In this document: piece after piece, positions 1 to 5,319 of the stretch
Numbering within the stretch: the first letter of the stretch is position 1
Layout: each line of letters opens with the position of its first letter
DNA from: an uncultured Ignavibacteriales bacterium
GTDB taxonomy: Bacteria > Bacteroidota > Ignavibacteria > Ignavibacteriales > Ignavibacteriaceae
DNA: 5,319 bases
Assembly (NCBI GenBank): GCA_903915485.1
Contig: CAIWTC010000476.1
Coordinates: forward strand, 1-5,319
Direction: 5' to 3'
Made by a program: the position numbers and the translations under genes
Notes under the pieces: generated by a model
What the model saw: only the letters and a program-made list of their open reading frames with translations
Databases searched by the model: none
Told to the model about the DNA's origin: nothing

Positions 1-303
1 ATTCAGCGAGTCAATAGAATGAACGAAAGTTGCGGAATCTACTACATACTTAACTTTGTTTGTCTGCAGACTCCCGATAAAGTGCCAAACGGGTTTATCT
101 CCCAGCGCGGCAAACTTATCCCGAAGTTCCTGTGCCTTGTTTTCACCAAAATGTACCTGCCCGCAGTTCAATGCTTCTTTAATTGCATCCATACTCTGTG
201 TCTTAGATACCGCAATCAGCAACACACCTTCCGGAGTTCTTCCGCAGGACAAACAGGACGAATTTATACATTCCCGCACACGGGCTAGCGAATCAATAAT
301 CAT
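1..303 (-). CDS. yggS: YggS/PLPBP family pyridoxal-phosphate homeostasis protein, N-terminal 101 residues (cut by left edge)
   Basis: This family binds pyridoxal 5'-phosphate in the cytoplasm on an alanine-racemase-like TIM barrel and helps control free PLP; it has no firmly known enzymatic reaction. The frame is read from the ATG at 303 leftwards and stays open to base 1, so the C-terminal half is missing. Visible hallmarks in order are IAVSKTQ (residues 30-36, with Lys34 as the expected PLP Schiff-base lysine), FGENKAQEL (52-60) and WHFIGSLQTNKVKYV (73-87), then HSIDSL (95-100). The start matches the usual family N-terminus, in which about 33 residues precede the lysine, and an in-frame TAA lies upstream with no ATG between. 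A CLSC pair at residues 17-20 is a minor oddity. In many bacteria the gene lies near cell-division or proline-synthesis genes, but here only non-coding DNA is seen upstream. Family assignment is very secure. Confidence 0.95.
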   Translation of the reverse strand, partial: MIIDSLARVRECINSSCLSCGRTPEGVLLIAVSKTQSMDAIKEALNCGQVHFGENKAQELRDKFAALGDKPVWHFIGSLQTNKVKYVVDSATFVHSIDSLN

Positions 304-321
304 GGCAAAATTAAGATAGCT

Positions 322-350
322 AAATTAGGCTATTTACTATCAAAAATCAA
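322..350 (-). promoter_or_regulatory. Candidate sigma70-like promoter for yggS
   Basis: On the minus strand TTGATT (350-345) and TAATTT (327-322) are separated by exactly 17 bp, and the second box lies 18 bp before the yggS ATG. A 5-bp inverted repeat ATAGC/GCTAT (316-320 and 329-333) brackets the TAATTT box and could be an operator. The region is AT-rich, so chance matches are likely. Confidence 0.35.
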
Positions 351-378
351 CATATATCTATATATAATTGAAGGGATT

Positions 379-394
379 AGGGCCTGAAAGCCCT
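379..394. other. GC-rich stem-loop in the yggS upstream region
   Basis: AGGGC (379-383) and GCCCT (390-394) form a perfect 5-bp stem around the loop CTGAAA. It stands out as a GC island in very AT-rich DNA. No T-run follows on either strand, and no gene ends here, so it is not a convincing intrinsic terminator for anything visible. It may be a leader or attenuator element, a remnant, or part of an unrecognised small RNA. Confidence 0.4.
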
Positions 395-560
395 CATTTA
401 ACTAAAATAAAAGATGAAATAGATTAACATTTTATCAAACGACCAATTTGAAAGATAATTTATGTATTGCTTCTGTAATAACAAACCTGAAATTTATAAT
501 ATGTTTTATGTAACGAATATTTCTTAACTGAAGCAATTATTAAATATCCTAAATAAATTT

Positions 561-827
561 GTGCTATCAATTAATTTTCCTTATTATTTTAGTGTGTATT
601 ATAGAATTTATAGAAAAAGTGATGACTACAATGTCATCGAAGGCGTTAGGTATAAAGGATGCTCGATTAAAATCATTGAGCAGGCGGGAGAATATATTGT
701 TGTCTTACGATATTTCATTTTCAAAAAAATCCCCTATTCAACGGAAAGAATGCCGTTCAAATCTCTTCAGGAAGCTGAAATAAAATATGAGTATCTGAAG
801 AACTACCTAAAAAGGTTTTCTAAATAG
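561..827 (+). CDS. Small protein of unknown function (88 aa)
   Basis: I do not recognise this protein. The frame runs from a GTG at 561 to TAG at 825-827. The central and C-terminal part looks protein-like: an alternating hydrophobic stretch (YKGCSIKIIEQAGEYIVV, about residues 31-48) that suggests a beta hairpin, then FKSLQEAEIKYEYLKNYLK (66-84), which should form an amphipathic helix. The start is uncertain. There is no Shine-Dalgarno sequence before the GTG, a second in-frame GTG lies at 594, and the frame is open back to a TAA at 525 without an ATG. The N-terminal residues, rich in Tyr and Phe, are less convincing than the rest, so the true start may be later or the 5' end may have decayed. 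It converges on the minus-strand operon, with 35 bp between the stop codons. Confidence 0.5.
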   Translation: MLSINFPYYFSVYYRIYRKSDDYNVIEGVRYKGCSIKIIEQAGEYIVVLRYFIFKKIPYSTERMPFKSLQEAEIKYEYLKNYLKRFSK

Positions 828-862
828 CAGTCTTTTTAATATTTGGTTAGGCCTCCCCGTTA

Positions 863-1018
863 TTAGCACGACTTCTCCTTATGCTTCTTGATTTTCTTTT
901 CCGCTAATTTTTTACCGTACTTTTCAATATAAGCATTTGATATAGCACAGCTGCTGCACATGCCCAAACAGCAATCCTTCCATTCTTTTTCCGAAAACTG
1001 TTTCCTCAGCTTTGACAT
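863..1018 (-). CDS. Cysteine-rich small protein of 51 aa, unknown function
   Basis: The protein starts MSKLRKQFSEKEW and ends in TAA at 863-865. It has a CCLGMCSSC cluster (Cys16, Cys17, Cys21, Cys24) followed by NAYIEKYGKK and a Lys-rich tail ending EKSC. The pattern C-C-x3-C-x2-C suggests bound metal (zinc or iron-sulfur) or a redox centre; that is an inference. No signal peptide or membrane segment is present, so it is probably cytoplasmic. It follows the GIY-YIG gene by 68 bp on the same strand, almost the same gap as between the two genes upstream, which fits a three-gene transcript. An in-frame TAA lies upstream of the ATG, so the start is well bounded. No strong Shine-Dalgarno sequence is seen. 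Conserved-looking Trp, Tyr, Gly and Cys content argues against a chance frame, but I cannot name a family. Confidence 0.65.
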   Translation of the reverse strand: MSKLRKQFSEKEWKDCCLGMCSSCAISNAYIEKYGKKLAEKKIKKHKEKSC

Positions 1019-1086
1019 ATAGTATTTACTTTCAAATCTTACTTTACTAATAATTTGTTATTAAATTTTCTTAAAACTTTCACGAA

Positions 1087-1542
1087 TTAAACATAATCAT
1101 GAAATCTGCTCTTATCCTCACCACACTCCGATAACACTTTATTTACGGTTTGAAGACTCATTTTTTTCTTCGAGAAGAATAAATGCGAAACACAATTACA
1201 GTCGCCCGACCCGAAACGATTCATTCCAACCTTGAAATTCTTGGTCGCAATAAACTCAGCGGCGATTTTATGTTCAATCGAGTAATCTAATAATATAAAC
1301 CATGCTGAAACGATTTTAGTTTCAAGCAGCAGATAATCAATATGCCAATGAAGCTTTTTTTCGCTCCTTAAATGTCGGTCAAGCCTTGATTTCACCCCAC
1401 CGCCGCCAAAAGCACTACCTATATATAAGTAGTATCCTGATTCAAAGAACTGCTTCTTTGATTTACCGACTGCAATCTCCTTCCCCTTCTCCAAAATCAA
1501 CTGAAGAATATAATTCCCCTTGGCCGTTCCGGTGGCCTTCAT
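1087..1542 (-). CDS. GIY-YIG nuclease family protein, Uri-type (DUF123)
   Basis: This 151-aa single-domain protein matches the Uri/DUF123 (COG1833) branch of GIY-YIG proteins, which are presumed metal-dependent DNA endonucleases whose cellular role is not well established. Visible landmarks: KGNYILQL (8-15) in the place of the GIY strand; GYYLYIGSAFGGGG (36-49), with Tyr40-Ile41-Gly42 as the YIG element; SRLDRHLR (52-59), with Arg53 as the likely catalytic arginine; HWHIDYLL (65-72); Glu90/Glu96 as candidate metal ligands; and the family's C-terminal signature FGSGDCNCVSHLF (110-122). The first motif has Asn where Ile or Thr is usual. Length is normal for the family. The ATG at 1542 is 66 bp after the dehydrogenase stop, and the gap contains a heptamer repeat. 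Co-transcription with the dehydrogenase and the 51-aa gene is likely from strand and spacing, but no functional link is evident. Confidence 0.93.
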   Translation of the reverse strand: MKATGTAKGNYILQLILEKGKEIAVGKSKKQFFESGYYLYIGSAFGGGGVKSRLDRHLRSEKKLHWHIDYLLLETKIVSAWFILLDYSIEHKIAAEFIATKNFKVGMNRFGSGDCNCVSHLFFSKKKMSLQTVNKVLSECGEDKSRFHDYV

Positions 1543-1583
1543 AACTTACAATTTACCATCTTGCCCAACTGCATAAGCGGGTT

Positions 1584-1611
1584 ACCATTCACCATTCACA
1601 ACTCACCATTA
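1584..1611. repeat. Tandem heptamer repeat, ACCATTC-type, four units
   Basis: Four consecutive 7-bp units can be read: ACCATTC (1584-1590), ACCATTC (1591-1597), ACAACTC (1598-1604) and ACCATTA (1605-1611). The last unit contains the dehydrogenase stop codon (TTA at 1609-1611, TAA on the minus strand). A further related TTTACCATC lies at 1552-1560. On the transcript the repeat reads as TGGTGA-rich RNA between the dehydrogenase and GIY-YIG genes. It could be a short dispersed intergenic repeat or slippage-derived sequence. Confidence 0.6.
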
Positions 1612-2436
1612 ACTTTTTCTCCCTTCCCAACCATTCATACTGTCAGGAATACCTAATAACACTACTAGCTTTTGGAACCAGCAATCAGGTAAAATACCGC
1701 GAAGGCGAGGGACAAGCCCAACTGTCAGCGGGCGCTTCGGAGAGTGCCTACCTCTTTTGATTGCGGATTCCACAATTGCCTTTGCAATCACATCATGGTC
1801 TTTTAGTAACGGAGCTATCAGATTTCCCAAAAAGCCTAATTTGGCTCCTTGGAAAAGTCCTTTTGCAATATAACTTGGATGAATAGAGGAAAATTTTACT
1901 CCGTTTTTCTTTCGATTCTTTGCCTCAAAGCGCATAGATTCTGTCAGTCCGTAAACCGCCCATTTGGTCGCGCTATAAACAGCAAGGTTCGGTACTCCAA
2001 GAAGTCCCGCAGCAGAACTGATATTTACAATCCGACCTTCATCGTTGGCATACATAGCGGGTAAAAATGCATAAGTTGTATAAAGAAGCGCGCTTAGGTT
2101 AATAGCAATTGTCCTTTCCCAGTCCTCCATCGGCCTGTCAAGAAAGTCGCCGCCTACTACTGTCCCTGCATTGTTAACCAATATTGAAACAGTTCCTATT
2201 TCTTTAGATATCTTTTCGGAAAGTTCCTTTACTTTGGACTTGTCCGTTACATCACAGATAAACCCAAAAACTTTACCTATGGGACTAAGTTCCGCAATCG
2301 CAGAATTTAAAACGCTTTCGTTAATGTCTAAGATGACAACAATTGCTCCGTCTTTTAAGAGCCGTTTTGAAGTTGCCAACCCTATGCCCATTGCTCCGCC
2401 TGTTACAACAGCCAATTTTCCGGTAAGATTATACAT
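1609..2436 (-). CDS. Classical short-chain dehydrogenase/reductase (SDR), NAD(P)-dependent
   Basis: This 275-aa cytoplasmic oxidoreductase has the full classical SDR set. The Rossmann dinucleotide motif TGGAMGIG is at 12-19, an acidic Asp37 at the end of strand beta2 suggests a preference for NAD(H), Asp62 (CDVTD) contacts adenine, and NNAG is at 88-91. The catalytic tetrad is Asn113, Ser141 (in NISSAAG), Tyr154 and Lys158 (YSATK), with the usual 13-residue Ser-Tyr spacing. The usual PG after the active site is HPSYI (186-190). The C-terminal tail is longer than in 250-aa members and carries VPRLRGILP and SMNGWEGRK, resembling SDRs that act on lipid-like or retinol-like alcohols and ketones; the substrate cannot be read from the sequence. 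The ATG at 2436 is preceded by an in-frame TAA. It is the first gene of the probable minus-strand operon and is divergent from the histidine kinase, sharing a 162-bp upstream region. Confidence 0.95.
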   Translation of the reverse strand: MYNLTGKLAVVTGGAMGIGLATSKRLLKDGAIVVILDINESVLNSAIAELSPIGKVFGFICDVTDKSKVKELSEKISKEIGTVSILVNNAGTVVGGDFLDRPMEDWERTIAINLSALLYTTYAFLPAMYANDEGRIVNISSAAGLLGVPNLAVYSATKWAVYGLTESMRFEAKNRKKNGVKFSSIHPSYIAKGLFQGAKLGFLGNLIAPLLKDHDVIAKAIVESAIKRGRHSPKRPLTVGLVPRLRGILPDCWFQKLVVLLGIPDSMNGWEGRKS

Positions 2437-2499
2437 TTTAACCCATTATTTAATTATAAATATATTGATTAGTTTAAAAATATCGTAAATTTCAACATG

Positions 2500-2530
2500 T
2501 GTTCAAATATTTATTTTTAAATTTTGAACA
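2500..2530. promoter_or_regulatory. Inverted repeat between divergent genes, candidate operator
   Basis: TGTTCAAA (2500-2507) and TTTGAACA (2523-2530) are a perfect 8-bp inverted repeat with 15 bp between the arms. Centre-to-centre spacing is 23 bp, about two helical turns, which would suit a dimeric regulator. A further TTCAA half-site lies just upstream at 2491-2495. It sits between the dehydrogenase and kinase starts, so it could act on either gene. The spacer is AT-only, and no promoter with correct spacing is convincing on either strand. Confidence 0.4.
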
Positions 2531-2543
2531 TTTATTAGAGTTT

Positions 2544-2579
2544 CAAGGATGTATGTTTTATCGCAAGGATGCGAAAAAA
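2544..2579 (+). promoter_or_regulatory. CAAGGATG direct repeat and hairpin in the kinase leader
   Basis: CAAGGATG occurs at 2544-2551 and again at 2564-2571, exactly 20 bp apart. The second copy lies in a hairpin: TCGC (2561-2564) pairs with GCGA (2571-2574) around the loop AAGGAT. After one A-A mismatch, TTTT (2556-2559) pairs with AAAA (2576-2579). The loop holds a Shine-Dalgarno-like AAGGA, but it is about 30 bases from the kinase ATG, too far to serve it directly. The element could affect translation or be a protein-binding site. Confidence 0.35.
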
Positions 2580-2598
2580 TTAAATAAAGTTAAGAGCC

Positions 2599-4617
2599 AT
2601 GTCAAAGACCAAATCTTCTGCAGGGGGCAAAACAACTATTTCTTCAGCTAACCTAGACGATGTCAATAGCAAGAAAAGGTCAAGTTCGAATAATGCAATT
2701 ATTATTTCCTCATTTTTCCAATTTTATCAGGATAATCCCGTTCCATCTATTTTGCTGAACAATGATGATATCCTTGAAGTCAACAAAGCCTTCATAGACA
2801 CATTTTCGCTCACGGTCAACCTGCGACAAAAGTCCCTATCGGACTTATTCAGCCAATCAGTTCTTGATCAAATAAGATTAAACCGTAAGACAGGTGGTGA
2901 AATATTTGCATCCAAAGAAGATGTCAAATTTTTAAATAATGAGGATTACTCCAGACTCGACTTGAGACTAATCAAACTTGCCGAAGAAAATTTTTCGCTC
3001 CTTTTATTTAATCCTGTAAAAGCCAGTATAAGCGATAATGCAGCCGCCTTCGCTGATGGAATTGATTCTCACAAAGTGATGGATGTTATTTTATCCTCTG
3101 TCCCAATAGGTGTTTTTGCTTATGATGCAGATGGTCACATCCTTTACGCAAATTCCAAGTTTTGGGAAATGATGGGCTACAACAACAACACACCCGCCGG
3201 ATTAAACTTATTTCAACTCACCGGAATTAAGAATCACGAACTAAAAGATAAACTGATTCAAGCTACGAAGGCTAAAGAAATAGTTTCTTTCGAAACCATT
3301 TACGCTTCCAAAAACTTAGGAGAACTCTCCCTCAAAGCAACGCTTGTACCAATAACCGACTCCGGTGATGAAGTCCGCAGCGTTGTTGTTCTGCTTGAAG
3401 ACACATCCGCTCAACTACAAGTAGCCCGCACACTGGAATATGAACGGCAAATGATGAAAAATCTTCTCGAAAATATTCCCGATACTATTTACTTCAAAGA
3501 TGAACACTCCCGGTTTACATTGATTAATAAAGCTCACTCAAATATTTTGAAACTGCAGTCTCCCGAGCAAGCCATCGGAAAATCTGATTTTGATTTTTAC
3601 GATGAGAGCCACGCTAATGTTTCATACAGGGACGAACAAAAAATAATGGCGACGGGAAAAGGGATTATTGACAAGACCGAGAAATTCCACATGTCTGACG
3701 GAACACTGCGATGCGTTTCTTCAACAAAAGTCCCTTTCGTAGATGGCGAGAATAAAGTTGTGGGTCTTGTTGGAATTTCAAGAAATATCACCGAGCGTGT
3801 TTTACTTGACGAAGAGTTGATGAAGCTAAACGAATCTCTCACGCTGAGTAAATTGCAACTTGAAGAGAAAACAACTATTCTTGAAGTTGTAAATTCTCAA
3901 TTGGAATCTTCTCAGAAAGAACTTGAAGAAATTAATGCGAGCAAGGATAAATTTTTCTCCATAATTGCACATGACTTAAAAAGTCCGTTTCAGGGCTTGC
4001 TTGGTATCAGTTCAATTCTTGCAGATGATTCAGATGTACTAACACCTCAAGAGTTCAAACATTACCTGGTCTCCATGAATCAAACGTTAAAAGACACCTT
4101 CAATCTTATAGAAAATTTGCTTTCATGGGCACGACTTCAGTCAGGCAGAATGCAGATGATGAAGGAATCGCTAAACCTGGGAAAAGTTGTTAATAATATT
4201 ATCGAGATACTCCTGCCCGGAACTCTGAAAAAAAACATACGCATGGAAAGTTTGATTGAGCCAAGCGTTAAGGTCTATGCGGATTCCAATATGTTAAGGT
4301 CAATGATTCAAAATCTGATTTCGAACGCGATAAAGTTTACTCCAAGCGGCGGACGTATTTTGATATCTTCGCAAAATAACGCCGATAGACTTGACATTAA
4401 AATAAAGGATAACGGAATTGGAATGTCTCCCACAGAACAGGAGATGATATTCCGTATTGATAAGAACCACACAACACTTGGTACCGCAGGCGAAAAAGGA
4501 ACCGGACTTGGAGTTTTGCTGCTTAAGGAAATGATAGAAAGACATGGCGGTAATATTTCAGTGAATAGCATCCGAGGCAAAGGAACTGAATTTATATTGT
4601 CTTTCCCATTAATATAG
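2599..4617 (+). CDS. Soluble multi-PAS sensor histidine kinase
   Basis: This 672-aa protein senses through PAS domains, autophosphorylates on histidine and should pass the phosphate to a response regulator. A polar Ser/Lys/Asn-rich start (1-32) is followed by a weak PAS-like region (about 35-137, NPVPSILLNNDDILEVN), a clear PAS (about 158-270, VPIGVFAYDADGHILYAN) and a PAS_4-type domain (about 283-400, IPDTIYFKDEHSRFTLIN to GISRNITER). A coiled coil (about 400-450) leads into HisKA, with phospho-acceptor His458 in FFSIIAHDLKSPF. HATPase_c shows the N-box NLISNAIKF (Asn576), the G1 box DNGIGM (604-609) and the G2 box GEKGTGLG (631-638). All key catalytic residues are present. No transmembrane segment or receiver domain is visible, so it is cytoplasmic and needs a partner in trans; none is encoded in this window. 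The ATG at 2599 follows an in-frame TAA at 2581; TAAGAG nearby is a weak ribosome site. Ligand unknown. Confidence 0.97.
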   Translation: MSKTKSSAGGKTTISSANLDDVNSKKRSSSNNAIIISSFFQFYQDNPVPSILLNNDDILEVNKAFIDTFSLTVNLRQKSLSDLFSQSVLDQIRLNRKTGGEIFASKEDVKFLNNEDYSRLDLRLIKLAEENFSLLLFNPVKASISDNAAAFADGIDSHKVMDVILSSVPIGVFAYDADGHILYANSKFWEMMGYNNNTPAGLNLFQLTGIKNHELKDKLIQATKAKEIVSFETIYASKNLGELSLKATLVPITDSGDEVRSVVVLLEDTSAQLQVARTLEYERQMMKNLLENIPDTIYFKDEHSRFTLINKAHSNILKLQSPEQAIGKSDFDFYDESHANVSYRDEQKIMATGKGIIDKTEKFHMSDGTLRCVSSTKVPFVDGENKVVGLVGISRNITERVLLDEELMKLNESLTLSKLQLEEKTTILEVVNSQLESSQKELEEINASKDKFFSIIAHDLKSPFQGLLGISSILADDSDVLTPQEFKHYLVSMNQTLKDTFNLIENLLSWARLQSGRMQMMKESLNLGKVVNNIIEILLPGTLKKNIRMESLIEPSVKVYADSNMLRSMIQNLISNAIKFTPSGGRILISSQNNADRLDIKIKDNGIGMSPTEQEMIFRIDKNHTTLGTAGEKGTGLGVLLLKEMIERHGGNISVNSIRGKGTEFILSFPLI

Positions 4618-4711
4618 AAATTAAGTATTTTTAGCAGGCAGTTAAAATCTTTTATTTCCTTCCCGTACTCATCTCTTCAAGAAAATGAGTTGGGGCTCAT
4701 TTAATATATTA

Positions 4712-5319
4712 ATGATAAAACTCTTATTGATACTTCGAACACTCATATTAACAGTCGCTGTTTCGGCGGCGCTTTGTTTTAATTCTGCATTCGCTCAAAG
4801 GCGTCACAAACCTGTTGTCACAACACATAGACAGCAGACATTCACTTTGACAAATTCTTTTAATAAAAAAAAATTAATCAAATTCCTTAACGATTCTTTT
4901 CTTAAAGAATCATTTACTTTTAAAATACCTCATAAATCAAAAATAGATTCTGTTAAATTTAACTTTCGCAAATCAATACTTAATATTTATGCCAATGATA
5001 GGTTCGGGTGCATTGCCTTCCGCGATTCCGTCATCTCTGAACTGATTGACAAACTTCATCGCTCATTAAAAAATAATAAAGTTAGCATTAAACTATATTC
5101 CTTAGGGAGGGAAGTTTCTGATTTAATCCCCAACTATTACAGAAGCATTTCAAGCGCGGTTAATAAAAATAATTTCTTTCCAAAGAATATGGCGAACAGA
5201 GAGAACCTCATCTCTAATCTTAGTCGCCCATATTCAATAACTTCAGGATTACGAAATAGAAATATCGCACTCAATCATAGTCACGGGCTATTCTACAATT
5301 ACACCACGGGAAAATGGGA
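4712..5319 (+). CDS. Exported amidase-like / 'xanthan lyase'-type protein, N-terminal 202 residues (cut by right edge)
   Basis: The frame is open to the right edge. From the ATG at 4712 it begins with a clear Sec signal peptide: MIK, a hydrophobic core to about residue 23, and a likely cut after AFA (26-28) before Gln29. Two stretches recall the N-terminal part of large Bacteroidota proteins usually annotated as xanthan lyase, golvesin-domain protein or N-acetylmuramoyl-L-alanine amidase: LYSLGREVSDLIPNYYR (128-144), and SGLRNRNIALNHSHGLFYN (178-196) after SRPYS. In that family the IAL-SHG segment resembles the first zinc-ligand strand of amidase_3 enzymes, which would make His191 a metal ligand; this is an inference from memory. 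The catalytic remainder is outside the window. An in-frame ATG at 4685 would add nine residues (MSWGSFNIL); 4712 is preferred because it gives a compact signal peptide. It lies 94 bp after the kinase on the same strand and may share its transcript. Confidence 0.7.
   Translation, partial: MIKLLLILRTLILTVAVSAALCFNSAFAQRRHKPVVTTHRQQTFTLTNSFNKKKLIKFLNDSFLKESFTFKIPHKSKIDSVKFNFRKSILNIYANDRFGCIAFRDSVISELIDKLHRSLKNNKVSIKLYSLGREVSDLIPNYYRSISSAVNKNNFFPKNMANRENLISNLSRPYSITSGLRNRNIALNHSHGLFYNYTTGKW

Larger units (their letters stand above)
304..560. other. Non-coding region between yggS and the small plus-strand ORF
   Basis: These 257 bases contain no coding frame that I can support. They hold the candidate yggS promoter, an AT-alternating stretch around 351-367, the stem-loop at 379-394, and a TATAAT match at 495-500 with no good -35 box at normal spacing. 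No RNA gene structure is recognisable. Confidence 0.5.

Noticed and set aside
19..319. Two plus-strand open frames (19-288 and 56-319)
   Set aside because: They are antisense to the clearly recognisable YggS/PLPBP frame and show no domain-like sequence.
559..783. Alternative plus-strand frame overlapping the 88-aa ORF
   Set aside because: It starts at a TTG, is Ser/Lys-rich and lacks the patterned strand and helix content of the 561-827 frame; only one of the two can be real.
808..838. TAAAAAG/CTTTTTA inverted repeat at the end of the 88-aa ORF as a bidirectional terminator
   Set aside because: The stem is almost all A-T with a 17-base loop, too weak to call as an intrinsic terminator.
1849..2488. 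Plus-strand open frames at 1849-2064 and 2171-2488
   Set aside because: Both are antisense to the SDR gene, whose motifs are intact throughout.
3597..4580. Minus-strand open frames within the histidine kinase (3597-3842, 4300-4545, 4308-4580)
   Set aside because: They lie opposite intact PAS and HATPase_c coding sequence and have no recognisable features.
4618..4684. Possible terminator between the kinase and the exported protein gene
   Set aside because: No stem-loop followed by a T-run could be found in this gap, so read-through remains possible.

Overview
The window looks like an AT-rich chromosomal segment from the Bacteroidota/Chlorobiota/Ignavibacteria side of bacteria. This is an inference from three things: most starts lack a strong Shine-Dalgarno sequence, the histidine kinase has the HDLKSPF-type H-box common in that group, and the last gene resembles the large secreted 'xanthan lyase / golvesin-type amidase' proteins found there. 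No sequence search was possible, so the lineage is tentative. I see no CRISPR array, tRNA, rRNA, insertion sequence or phage gene.

Layout, left to right. Bases 1-303 (minus) hold the first 101 codons of a PLP-homeostasis protein (YggS/PLPBP family); its C-terminus lies beyond the left edge. Bases 304-560 are non-coding, with a candidate promoter for yggS and two small inverted repeats. Bases 561-827 (plus) hold a possible 88-aa unknown protein with a GTG start. It converges on a minus-strand run of three genes, which in transcription order are: a classical short-chain dehydrogenase/reductase (2436-1609), a Uri-type GIY-YIG nuclease family protein (1542-1087), and a 51-aa cysteine-rich, lysine-rich protein (1018-863). 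Gaps between them are 66 and 68 bp, so they could be one operon. A tandem ACCATTC-type heptamer repeat overlaps the dehydrogenase stop codon.

Bases 2437-2598 form a divergent intergenic region with an 8-bp perfect inverted repeat, a repeated CAAGGATG octamer and a hairpin just before the next gene. Bases 2599-4617 (plus) encode a 672-aa soluble histidine kinase with two clear PAS domains, a weaker third N-terminal one, a coiled coil, HisKA and HATPase_c, and no receiver domain. From 4712 to the right edge (plus) is the N-terminal 202 residues of an exported protein with a signal peptide, probably of the amidase-like 'xanthan lyase' family.

The genes do not form an obvious single pathway. The kinase has no response-regulator partner inside the window. 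The most unusual items are the small cysteine protein downstream of the GIY-YIG gene and the repeat and hairpin structures in the intergenic regions.
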